Assembly: GCA_937867025.1 (NCBI GenBank)
Contig: CALMKH010000188.1
Coordinates: forward strand, 1 to 35,893
DNA from: an uncultured Bacteroidota bacterium
GTDB taxonomy: Bacteria > Bacteroidota > Bacteroidia > NS11-12g > UBA955
Length of the DNA: 35,893 bases
Direction of reading: 5' to 3'
Under the pieces are notes generated by a model. It did not search any database and was not told the DNA's origin. It worked only from the letters and a program-made list of their open reading frames with translations. The position numbers were made by a program, and so were the translations under genes. This document shows, piece after piece, positions 26,064-34,569 of this stretch. How positions within the stretch are numbered: the stretch's first letter is position 1; each line of letters opens with the position of its first letter.

Positions 26064-28097
26064 ATGAAATTATTCATTACAAGCGTCTTACTTCTGCTGA
26101 CCGGTCAAAATATTGCCGCTCAAAAAACCGATTGGCAGCAACAGATCGATTACGAACAGAACCGGATCGAACTGGTTGACGGAGACCTTGATCAGCAGGT
26201 GAATATCGGGAATGCATCCCAGAACAAGCTTGCTACCCGCATTTATATTGGGATGATAGACGAGGCGCAACAGCATATCAGGCTGATGGACGCACGCAAT
26301 GCCGAACTGTATGCCAGGGCATTTTTCGAGTATGTAAGGAAAATAGAAAAGCAGGATATTTACCATCTTTCTTCCGGGCACCGCCAAATGGAGCTTGCCG
26401 GTAAACTCCTTACGCTCAACAACCCTTCCAAGGAACTTGAACTCCTCAAGAACGATCTCAAAACAGGATTGGCTATTTCGGATATCATCAACATTAAATC
26501 ATACGCCAGGGAATACTGGGTTTACGCCGCTAATTTTTATCCTACCGATGTGCTGAATAAATTCAAGGCGCTGGCTTATACCCCCCTCGGAACCGAGGTT
26601 ATAAACGCTCTGGCAAGGATTGACCCGAATGCCATCAAGCAGTATTTCGGATCGAACCACCTCATCGACCGGGCAGTCAAAAACTCCAAGGATTCGGTTG
26701 TACAACTCGTATATTCCATTTATCAGAAATACGGAACACAATCGAAATCGTACGCTCTTCTGGAATATATTCACAAGAAACAGCTCGAACTGGAAGACGC
26801 CGAAACGCTGGCCCGAAATTCAAGATTGTTTTACAAGACACTGATCGAACTTCGCAAAAAGGAGCATATCCTCGCCGATTATACCGTGGAAAAGGAACTG
26901 CAGGCCATCGGCATGGAACGCGTGGTGGAGATCAACCTCCGGCACGAAGACAAGGATACATACCGTTTTGAACCTATTCAGCATGATAATGCGAAAGAGA
27001 TTTACACGGCCATTGTTTACTGTCCGGAAGAAATATTCACATCTACATTTCTGGGCATGTACAAACGTATGATGGCGAAGCGGAAGGATGCTTCGGGCTT
27101 TGATTTCCTGAAGCGGGTGAATTTCAATAAATTCAGGGTGTTTCTGAAGCAGTGCGCCGGTTATAATAAGCTGGATGATTTTTTCAGCACCATGACCGAC
27201 AGCCAGGCTAACGCGCTGATTAAAATGTTCGCAGGAGGACTTTACAATTATGGAGGCAACCTCGGTCCGGCCGTAGATGTAGCCGACACATACGGCAGTC
27301 TTGAGGACGATAATATCAAGATACTGTTCATGCAGACTATAGAAAAAGAACTCAGGACCTGCATTCTGAACAACAACGAACACGGTATAAAAATATACGG
27401 ACTGCTGCTGAGGCTTACGGGCGGAAGACCTGAAAACTACACCTCCATGTACAGCTTTAATGTGCCTGATCTCGACCGGGTAACAAGTTCGGAATTATTC
27501 CCCGACAGCGTGCATATACAGCAGCACTTCTTCTTTGATGATGAAGACGGAACCGCAGCTTTCAACAGTTGGGTAAACCTGTATCCCGCTTCGAGTTATA
27601 AAAAGGAAGACAAAGGCAATTACATTGTATTTAAAACGATACAGGGTAAAAGAATGGAGATCTACGCCAATAAACCTCAGAACGAGATACAGGGCAGGAA
27701 AGACCTCCAGAAATATTTCGAAAGCAGACACAGGTTCCCCGACCTGATCGTTCACAGGGGGCATAGCTATTATATCCAGAATACCCTGGATTACATGACC
27801 AACAGCAACCGCATAGCGATACTGGGCAGTTGCGGAGGATACCAGAACATCAGCAAGGCTATGGAAAATGCGGCAGATGTACATATCATCAGCACCAAGC
27901 AGGTGGGCACCATGGCGGTGAACACGGTACTGATCCAGGAGATATCCGAAACCATCAGGGCCGGCAAGGATGTGGTGTGGATGGATGTATGGAAACAGAT
28001 TGCAGCCAAGCTCAAGAACAATCCCCAGTTTAAGGATTATATCCCTCCTTATAAGAACCTGGGTGCCCGTTTTATCAGGGCTTATAATGAATTGTAG
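26064..28097 (+). CDS. Exported protein with candidate caspase-fold (clan CD-like) C-terminal domain
   Basis: 677 residues. A signal peptide (MKLFITSVLLLLTGQNIAAQ) sends it out of the cytoplasm. Residues ~25-500 are mostly helical with no recognised domain. From ~500 the pattern becomes alternating strands and helices. Strand DLIVHRGHSYY carries His564 and His567, strand RIAILGSCGGY carries Cys590, and a further strand DVHIISTKQVG follows. A His at the end of one strand and a Cys-Gly at the end of the next is the hallmark of caspase-fold peptidases. The His564-Cys590 spacing of 26 equals that recalled for separases. No sorting domain is present at the C-terminus, so it is probably periplasmic. 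Activity and substrate are unknown; it could be a pseudo-peptidase. An upstream in-frame extension lacks a signal peptide at its end. Confidence 0.6.
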   Translation: MKLFITSVLLLLTGQNIAAQKTDWQQQIDYEQNRIELVDGDLDQQVNIGNASQNKLATRIYIGMIDEAQQHIRLMDARNAELYARAFFEYVRKIEKQDIYHLSSGHRQMELAGKLLTLNNPSKELELLKNDLKTGLAISDIINIKSYAREYWVYAANFYPTDVLNKFKALAYTPLGTEVINALARIDPNAIKQYFGSNHLIDRAVKNSKDSVVQLVYSIYQKYGTQSKSYALLEYIHKKQLELEDAETLARNSRLFYKTLIELRKKEHILADYTVEKELQAIGMERVVEINLRHEDKDTYRFEPIQHDNAKEIYTAIVYCPEEIFTSTFLGMYKRMMAKRKDASGFDFLKRVNFNKFRVFLKQCAGYNKLDDFFSTMTDSQANALIKMFAGGLYNYGGNLGPAVDVADTYGSLEDDNIKILFMQTIEKELRTCILNNNEHGIKIYGLLLRLTGGRPENYTSMYSFNVPDLDRVTSSELFPDSVHIQQHFFFDDEDGTAAFNSWVNLYPASSYKKEDKGNYIVFKTIQGKRMEIYANKPQNEIQGRKDLQKYFESRHRFPDLIVHRGHSYYIQNTLDYMTNSNRIAILGSCGGYQNISKAMENAADVHIISTKQVGTMAVNTVLIQEISETIRAGKDVVWMDVWKQIAAKLKNNPQFKDYIPPYKNLGARFIRAYNEL

Positions 28098-28108
28098 GGC
28101 TGCACTTT

Positions 28109-28810
28109 CTAAATATCTACAGGTTTTCCTGCCGGTTTTTTATTCCTGATGAACTTATAACCCAGACAAAAATTGAATCCTGGGTTTGCATCCGTAAATA
28201 TTTGTCCGCCAATCTGGTTATGAACCATAAACGGGAACTGCAATTCGGGCGAGAATGTAAAACGTTTGGTAACGGCAAGCTCCAGTCTGAGAAATGCGGA
28301 GAACACCAGGCTGAGTTTTGGTCCGTGCGATTCTTTCACTTCATACTGGTCCAATGTCCTCCAGCCGTTATCAAAACGAAAACGATGTCCATTGGGCAGG
28401 TGATATATAGTGGTATCATAAACAAACCTCTGGCTGTAATCGATCTTCCTGTCAGCTCCAACAAAACCCTGAATGCCGGCCAGCAGTTTATTCCGGTTAT
28501 ACCTGAACGGAAAGCTTCGCATGATGCTTGCCGCAAGCCCTTTTATATAATTTGTTTCCCTAAATTTAGTTCTGTAGAATAAGGAATCCTGGCGAAAGGT
28601 CTCCTTGTTTTCTTCATCGAGGTGAAATGCCACGAAGTGAATGCCGTAATTGTATTTCCTGTGAAGGGTTTCGATGCCCAGCCGTGCGCCACCGGAGTAA
28701 TAAAATTTCTCGAAGGGTATGACATTAAGCTTTAGCTGCAGTTTAAATGTTTCCTGCGCATTTATCTCTGAAACCAGGCAAAATGCAAACAACAGGCAGA
28801 TGTTTTTCAT
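28109..28810 (-). CDS. Exported outer-membrane-barrel-like protein, unknown function
   Basis: 233 residues. A signal peptide (MKNICLLFAFCLVSEINAQ) is followed by beta-strand-like stretches (YSGGARLGIETLH, KLSLVFSAFLRLELAVTKRFTFSPELQFPF in parts, FNFCLGYKF). The last strand reads FNFCLGYKFIRNK, as in many small barrels, with a short basic/proline tail. Convergent with the caspase-like gene, 11 nt apart. No named family recognised and no enzymatic motif seen. Its upstream side is the long non-coding stretch 28811-29269. Confidence 0.65.
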   Translation of the reverse strand: MKNICLLFAFCLVSEINAQETFKLQLKLNVIPFEKFYYSGGARLGIETLHRKYNYGIHFVAFHLDEENKETFRQDSLFYRTKFRETNYIKGLAASIMRSFPFRYNRNKLLAGIQGFVGADRKIDYSQRFVYDTTIYHLPNGHRFRFDNGWRTLDQYEVKESHGPKLSLVFSAFLRLELAVTKRFTFSPELQFPFMVHNQIGGQIFTDANPGFNFCLGYKFIRNKKPAGKPVDI

Positions 28811-28886
28811 GCCCCTTAAACGTCATACTGATAAAGATTATTGCCGGCGCAGATTATAAAAATGAAAGTCGAACTAATCTTGAGTT

Positions 28887-28901
28887 TGTTAAGGCTTAAC
28901 A
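28887..28901. repeat. 15-bp palindrome
   Basis: TGTTAAG-G-CTTAACA is a perfect palindrome about a single central base, 77 nt upstream of the barrel-like gene's start (28810, minus strand). The position would suit an operator for that gene. Confidence 0.35.
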
Positions 28902-28989
28902 GACAGTTTCGTCAGATGCGCTTGCAAAAAAAGAATAGCGCTGTGTAAGGTAATTTTCTTTGGTATGTGTTCGCCAGGCTCACCCACCG

Positions 28990-29122
28990 TACTTTTTGGC
29001 ATTGCTCAAAAAGTAGGCAAAAACGCTAGTCACTGTAAATGCTTTTAGAGAAAACTAGCGGCTCCAAAATTCCGCGCAGCTAATGGTTTTTGCCAATCCG
29101 GCTCTACCCCAGGCAAAAACCA
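28990..29122. repeat. Three-hairpin element with a competing arm
   Basis: Three perfect inverted repeats follow one another: TACTTTTTG/CAAAAAGTA (28990-28998 with 29007-29015, loop 8), CGCTAGT/ACTAGCG (29024-29030 with 29054-29060, loop 23), and TGGTTTTTGCC/GGCAAAAACCA (29084-29094 with 29112-29122, loop 17). In addition GGCAAAAAC at 29016-29024 duplicates the last right arm, so the strand GTTTTTGCC (29086-29094) could pair either with it, enclosing hairpin 2, or locally. The element could be a dispersed repeat, a structured RNA or a 3' end of the giant gene's mRNA. Confidence 0.55.
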
Positions 29123-29211
29123 GACCCGCTTCCTGCAAACCAAGGCGCATTTTGAACCCTTGTTTTCCTTACTAAAACCATTTAATGTGACGTCCCGCCT
29201 GAGCCATAGAG

Positions 29212-29237
29212 ATAGTTTATCCTTATACGTAAACTAT
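29212..29237 (-). terminator. Hairpin downstream of the giant PKD gene
   Basis: ATAGTTTA (29212-29219) and TAAACTAT (29230-29237) form a perfect 8-bp stem with a 10-nt loop, 33 nt beyond the stop of the minus-strand gene. No T-run follows on that strand, so it is at best a weak terminator or mRNA end structure. Confidence 0.35.
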
Positions 29238-29269
29238 GCTTCTCTGAAAAAAAATGAGTCTCACCGAAA

Positions 29270-32200
29270 TTACCTCAGCAGATGGAATGTCCCTTGCAGG
29301 TTGTATGTCCTGTTATCGGCGCCCAACGCCTCTATATGATACAGGTAAACATCCTGCTGGCAGCGCTCGCCTTGGAAGGTTCCGTCCCATGGAGCCATGC
29401 AGTCCGAGGTTTCGAACACCTTTTCTCCCCAACGGTTAAATACCCGGAAATTATATTTTGAAATATACTGGCCCTTAGGACCGAACTTCTCGTTAATGTC
29501 ATTCATGTCAGGACTGAAGGCATTCGGAACAAACAGTCTGGAAGCCGGATATGCCTGCGCTTCATTTGACAAACTTACGGCGAAATTATTCGTCGGATTG
29601 TGTATATGGCTTACTGCCCGCACCCGGTAAATATAATGAGGTGTGCAGCTTTCCCTGGCGTTCTTGTCAACGAATGAATTTTCAGTGGCCGATGTTTTTC
29701 CCACCAGGATAAATGTCCCATCCTCCTGCTTTTGTTCAACTTCATAATACGCAATGTCCTGATCCCACTTCCGGTAGTGATTCCACATCAAGGCGGGCTT
29801 TTGGGTGGCCTCGTCAAAATATGCTTTCAGAAGTATGGTTTGCGCCATGTTGCTGACAGGCGTAGTGTCTCCGCAATTGTCTATACCCCTCACCGTATAT
29901 ATGTAGCTGTATTGGTCAACCTTCACATGGTGATCCTCGAAAACCGTATCCAGTGCATCAAAATACTTATAGCTGAATACGGGGTCGCCATTGGCAAAAG
30001 TCTTGTACAGCAGGTATCCTTTGATGCCATTTCTGCTCCAGGCATTATTTAACCATTCCACCCTGGAGAATTCATTATTTTCAACAGTGGTCCGCCAGGC
30101 ATAATTAGGCTTGGTGGTATTTATATAATAGGGCTTTGCTGTTGCCGTATCGCTGTTGGAATACTCTTCAAACCCGCCTGACTGTATGGCTTTGATCCGG
30201 TAATTCTTTCGTATATTGCAGGTAATCAGCGTATCGATATAATTCAACTGGTCTGACTTTACGGAATCGAGAAGGACATATGCCTCGGGCAGATCATAAT
30301 CCTGGCGCCATATCTCGTACCTTGCAATACTGTCGAACCCAATGTACGGAGACCATTTGACATGGTTGGCATCCAGTTGCCCGTAAGCCTTTGTCTCGAT
30401 TGTGCAGTGTTCCTGCGAAAGTTCAATATCCGATGAAAAGAGACAAAGGTTCTGGCTTGATATCTTGTAACAATAGGATTCCTTGAGTGTGTGGCACTGG
30501 GGGTCGATGAACACCGTATCCGAAATATCGGTCACATCCGCCATCCTGTAATACTTATTGTTGGATTCGCGATAGATGATATATTTTGTAAAATCGAAGG
30601 TCGGGTACTTTGCAAAAACAAGCTCCACCTGCCTGTTGTTGAGCACTGAAGCCCGGCGTATCGGCACAACAGGCGGCGAAATGGTGTCTCCGACCACGGC
30701 CACCTGGGGTTTGATCATGGTATCCTCGCAGTTCAGTATATCCCTCGCAATAAGCCTCACGTCATATTTGCCAGGAGCGTAATAGATATGCGTTACTTTC
30801 TGCAGGTTGGATGTATTTCCGTCTCCGAAATCCCATTCATAATGCACAACCGAAGTGTCTGAAGTAACCGTGTTCGTAAACGGCATGATATTTCCCAGAC
30901 AGACAAATTCCTTATCGGCTGTGAAATCCGCTACCGGGGCAAATATCTTTATCATGTTGTCAAACGTATCCTTGCAGGTTCCCTTATTCTCGGCGATGAA
31001 CCGTATCTGCTGGTAACCCCTTGCTTCCGGCATGAAGAATGAATCGGTTCCCGGACTTTTTTCGTTGCCGTTGAGGTACCACTTCATTTTTACGTTGGGA
31101 TCCTCATGGTTGCTGACAGTACTGTGACTCACCTTTATCGGCTGATGATAACACAGTCCGCTGAGGGTTGTCCGGGCATCCGGATAATCGAATACTTCAA
31201 TGGTATCTACAGGTGGCAGGGTGTATTTGCATCCCAGCGTATCGGATAATATCATGGCAGGGATGTATCGGCCCCTCTGCTTATAAACATGCTTGAAATT
31301 ATTCCCTTCGCGGACAACACCGTCTCCAAGATCCCATTCCATGGTGGCGGAATCGAGCGTCTTGCCCCTGAAGCCTACAGTATGAGGCAGGCAGCCGTTA
31401 CCACGGTCAAAATCATATGAACCTCTCGGACCGTTTACAATGACATAGCCCGGTTTTTTGAGGGTTGCGGTACAACCGGACTTACTTGTCACGCGCAACG
31501 TTATGTCGTAAGATCCCGGAACGAGGTATAATTTCTGTGGCTCTTTCAGTTGTGAGGTGGTTCCGTCACCGAAATCCCATTCCCATGAAGTCACCTCGCT
31601 TGTAAAGGATTTGGAAAAATCCATGAACTGGCATTGCAACGGCGGGCAGAACCGGCCTGTAGGATCAGCTTTGAACAATGGCTGCAGGGTATTGGGTGAG
31701 ACTTCAAAACTATCTTTGAACACGGTTTTGCATCCAAATTTATCCGTAATGGAAAGCTTGAAGTAATTCATGCCCATGGTCTTAAACTTGGAACTCCAGT
31801 TCTGTGCATTCACTGTCTGGCCATTGCTCATTTCCCAGGTATAGGTCATAGGTCCCTTGGACATGGATGAACTGTCTATGAAAGACTTGAAATAAAAGAT
31901 CGGCGTATCACAGACCGTAAACCTCTGGTACAGGTAACTTGCCACCGGACCTCCGAAAGGCAGCTGGTATTCCTTTTCGGAAATACAGCCATTTCCGGCC
32001 TGTACAATGTGTTTCACTGTAATAAAACTGTCCTTTTGAGGGACGGAGAGCACATCATATTTGGTGATCATTGTGCCTGGCTCAATGATGTCATCGCCTA
32101 TTTTCCAAGCATGGTAATTGTTATCTTTTCCCACCAGGGAATCGATGAGTGTGAGAGTGACCGGCATGCACTTATCGCTGGCAAGGACACTGCTTCTGAG

Positions 32201-34516
32201 CGTAGCTCCGTTGATATTGAAAATAATAAAATTGGTATCCTGGCATTCGCTGGAATCGTAATGTCCTACCAGATACACTTTATATGATCCCGGCGTCTTG
32301 AATATGTATGAAGCCGATTGTTTTGAAGTTGTGTCGCCATTGGGGAATATCCACTTTGAATCTTTAAGTGTGCCGTTGTGACTCAGCGATGCTTTTGAAG
32401 GAGCGCAGTTCTGGTTAAGCGACCATTTCAAACCAGGGTCATTTGGAGGAATGGACAAAAGAGGTGATACCGAATCTACACAATTGAAGGTATCATTCCA
32501 GCCTTTGATTTTATATTCGGAAGGTTCGTATGATGTAATAATTTCCGGTTTTTTATGGTCCAGGATAATCGTATCATCTTTGGTAAGCAGTACTTTGTTT
32601 GCCCAGGAATATGTTGGTTTCAGCGATACCACGGTGTTCTTGCAATCCAGGAATTTAGCCGTCAGATTGATAAACGGCCCATGAAGATAAATCGTGTCGG
32701 CCTCTTCGGATTCCTGTATACAACCGAAATGTTTTGCCTGTATCCTTATCTTATACCTTCCGCCTTTGCCCTGGGAAGTCATGATAGAATCTTTGATAAT
32801 ATCAGCAAGGGTATCGCCTTTATTCATATCCGTTTTTGAATAATGTACCTTCAGGCTGAAAATGGCTTTCTGTTTAACGCTGTCGTGGGACGTATTGATA
32901 AAGTGTATCGTGTCGTTATTGCATAGATGCTTGTTCAATATTTTGAAAGATGGCGTATAGCGGTTACCGACTGAAATCTTCACTGTATCATAAAGGATAC
33001 AACCGTTAATGGTTTCGACACGCGCAATTCCAACAAAATTTCCCGGCTTATTGAATTTTTTATTGACATTTTTGGACTTATAAACCGTATTTGAATCGGT
33101 GAATGTCCATTGGTATGATTTAACACCTTGCAGCAGGTATTCTTTGATTTTGTAATCAGCGCTTTGGGGCAGGCAGTCCGAAAGGCTCTCCGGAGTAGCT
33201 TCAATGCGCTGGGTCCCGACGAGTATCTTGTTCGGCAGTGTCAGGTCCAGACCACAGCCGTAGCTGTTTGTTATGCTGGCAGAAACCTTGTACTCGCCAT
33301 TTTTCTGGTAAATGTGTTCGATAGGAGTCCCCTTGTTAAAAAACTGGGTGCTGTTATCACCGAATTTCCATACACTTGATACATAATCGTTGCCGCTGAT
33401 CTTGAATACCGCCTTGTAAGGAGCCTTGCAGCCAACGGAATCCGTAACACTTATTGTAGCTACCGGTTCAGGATTGATCTTTATCGGAATAACCGTCGAA
33501 TCGCTGCAGCCGCCGCTGCTTACCCTCAGCTTGACACTATAAGTGCCCGGGGCGCTAAAACTGTGCTTCGGGCTTTTGTTAGTGCTGGTGTTACCATCCC
33601 CGAAATCCCAGAAAAATGTAAGTCCCGCCGCTGAAGTAGACGTATTTGTGAATGTAAGACTGTCGTTCTGGCACAGCGACCCGGGCGGAACATTGAATTT
33701 TGCAGTCAGTTTCTCTACATTCACCTGCTTAGTGACGGTATCGTTGCAACCATTGCCAACAGCCACCAGCCTGACATTAAACTTGCCAAAACTGCCGATA
33801 TTGGTGGTAAAATCTTTCCCGCTTCCGTTGCTGCCGTCAGTGCAGTTCCATTGGTAACTGCCGGCTCCCGTGCTGGTATTCGTGGCCTTGAAAACTCCGG
33901 GCAGCATGCAGCTGTAAGTCTTATCAAGAGTAAATCCGGCTTTAGGAGTTGGCTTGATCCTTACATAGTTAGTCTTGGTTTTCAGGCTTTTGCAGCCGAA
34001 ACCGTCGACGATTGTAAGACCAATGATGAAAAAACCGCTATAGGTATAACTATGGCCCGGTGCCTGTTTGTTGCTAAGTGATCCATCCCCGAAATCCCAT
34101 GTCCACTTCGTGATAGTTGTATCCGCTTTTATGGAAAGATCGCTGAAATCCAGTCCTTCTCCAATGCAGCCCACTGTATCGCCTGAGAAATTAGCGGTAG
34201 GATTGGCAAAAACGCGCACTGGACTGAATGTCCTGGTGGATTTGTTACCGCTGGCATCCGTTACAGTCAGGGTGACCGTAAAATTCCCCGATTTGTAATA
34301 AATGGCCGATGGATTTTTGAGGGTCGATTTGTTACCGTTACCAAAATCCCAGAGGTAAGAACTGATGTTTCCCGTGCTCTGATCGGTGAAATTAACCGTC
34401 AACGGCACACAACCTTGTCTGGAGGATAAGGCAAAGTTTGCTACAGGCTGAGCATACGTAAAAGCTAAACCCATTGATAGACACACAATTACACAAAACT
34501 GCCTTAAAGAAAGCAA
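29270..34516 (-). CDS. Giant PKD-repeat surface protein with gliding-associated (type B) T9SS sorting domain
   Basis: 1748 residues. A signal peptide ends near AYTYAQ-type residues (~22). Residues ~25-1270 hold roughly a dozen PKD-like units; recognisable cores include LWDFGNG (~55), WTWDFGDG (~138), FFWDFGDGNTS, WEWDFGDGTTS, MEWDLGDGV and YEWDFGDGNTS, with others eroded. Residues ~1275-1655 look like fibronectin III-type units (YIIYRES, YEIWRQDY, YLLYKTF, YYEVEQKQ). The end (~1659-1748: FVPNAFSPDMND, FNRWGEKVFET, WDGTFQG, DVYLYHIEA) is the gliding-motility-associated CHU_C domain used for type IX export. It is probably an adhesin or surface fibre; no enzyme motif. The start is TTG at 34516, as no upstream ATG exists and later ATGs destroy the signal peptide. 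Confidence 0.85.
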   Translation of the reverse strand: MLSLRQFCVIVCLSMGLAFTYAQPVANFALSSRQGCVPLTVNFTDQSTGNISSYLWDFGNGNKSTLKNPSAIYYKSGNFTVTLTVTDASGNKSTRTFSPVRVFANPTANFSGDTVGCIGEGLDFSDLSIKADTTITKWTWDFGDGSLSNKQAPGHSYTYSGFFIIGLTIVDGFGCKSLKTKTNYVRIKPTPKAGFTLDKTYSCMLPGVFKATNTSTGAGSYQWNCTDGSNGSGKDFTTNIGSFGKFNVRLVAVGNGCNDTVTKQVNVEKLTAKFNVPPGSLCQNDSLTFTNTSTSAAGLTFFWDFGDGNTSTNKSPKHSFSAPGTYSVKLRVSSGGCSDSTVIPIKINPEPVATISVTDSVGCKAPYKAVFKISGNDYVSSVWKFGDNSTQFFNKGTPIEHIYQKNGEYKVSASITNSYGCGLDLTLPNKILVGTQRIEATPESLSDCLPQSADYKIKEYLLQGVKSYQWTFTDSNTVYKSKNVNKKFNKPGNFVGIARVETINGCILYDTVKISVGNRYTPSFKILNKHLCNNDTIHFINTSHDSVKQKAIFSLKVHYSKTDMNKGDTLADIIKDSIMTSQGKGGRYKIRIQAKHFGCIQESEEADTIYLHGPFINLTAKFLDCKNTVVSLKPTYSWANKVLLTKDDTIILDHKKPEIITSYEPSEYKIKGWNDTFNCVDSVSPLLSIPPNDPGLKWSLNQNCAPSKASLSHNGTLKDSKWIFPNGDTTSKQSASYIFKTPGSYKVYLVGHYDSSECQDTNFIIFNINGATLRSSVLASDKCMPVTLTLIDSLVGKDNNYHAWKIGDDIIEPGTMITKYDVLSVPQKDSFITVKHIVQAGNGCISEKEYQLPFGGPVASYLYQRFTVCDTPIFYFKSFIDSSSMSKGPMTYTWEMSNGQTVNAQNWSSKFKTMGMNYFKLSITDKFGCKTVFKDSFEVSPNTLQPLFKADPTGRFCPPLQCQFMDFSKSFTSEVTSWEWDFGDGTTSQLKEPQKLYLVPGSYDITLRVTSKSGCTATLKKPGYVIVNGPRGSYDFDRGNGCLPHTVGFRGKTLDSATMEWDLGDGVVREGNNFKHVYKQRGRYIPAMILSDTLGCKYTLPPVDTIEVFDYPDARTTLSGLCYHQPIKVSHSTVSNHEDPNVKMKWYLNGNEKSPGTDSFFMPEARGYQQIRFIAENKGTCKDTFDNMIKIFAPVADFTADKEFVCLGNIMPFTNTVTSDTSVVHYEWDFGDGNTSNLQKVTHIYYAPGKYDVRLIARDILNCEDTMIKPQVAVVGDTISPPVVPIRRASVLNNRQVELVFAKYPTFDFTKYIIYRESNNKYYRMADVTDISDTVFIDPQCHTLKESYCYKISSQNLCLFSSDIELSQEHCTIETKAYGQLDANHVKWSPYIGFDSIARYEIWRQDYDLPEAYVLLDSVKSDQLNYIDTLITCNIRKNYRIKAIQSGGFEEYSNSDTATAKPYYINTTKPNYAWRTTVENNEFSRVEWLNNAWSRNGIKGYLLYKTFANGDPVFSYKYFDALDTVFEDHHVKVDQYSYIYTVRGIDNCGDTTPVSNMAQTILLKAYFDEATQKPALMWNHYRKWDQDIAYYEVEQKQEDGTFILVGKTSATENSFVDKNARESCTPHYIYRVRAVSHIHNPTNNFAVSLSNEAQAYPASRLFVPNAFSPDMNDINEKFGPKGQYISKYNFRVFNRWGEKVFETSDCMAPWDGTFQGERCQQDVYLYHIEALGADNRTYNLQGTFHLLR

Positions 34517-34544
34517 AGTATTTTCCAGTTGTTTGTTTGGAAGA

Positions 34545-34552
34545 CGAAAATA
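34545..34552 (-). promoter_or_regulatory. Possible -7 element of the giant PKD gene (TATTTTCG)
   Basis: One mismatch to TAnnTTTG on the minus strand, 28 nt before the TTG start. The same TATTTTCG variant precedes the Fic-like gene at 4874-4881. Confidence 0.3.
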
Positions 34553-34569
34553 CGGGTATTCGCGTTGCT

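Larger units (their letters stand above)
28811..29269. other. Non-coding stretch with several inverted repeats
   Basis: 459 nt without a credible gene, between the starts of the barrel-like gene and the end of the giant PKD gene (both on the minus strand). It holds a 15-bp palindrome at 28887-28901, a three-hairpin cluster at 28990-29122 and a hairpin at 29212-29237. The stretch after the cluster (29123-29200) shows no structure I can name. The composition (blocks of T5/A5 flanked by GC) looks unlike nearby coding DNA and resembles dispersed intergenic repeats of this phylum, which I cannot confirm without the genome. Confidence 0.6.

Noticed and set aside
28811-29269. tRNA, small protein gene or insertion sequence remnant
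   Set aside because: No cloverleaf with CCA-type acceptor, no credible coding frame and no transposase fragment; only inverted repeats are seen.
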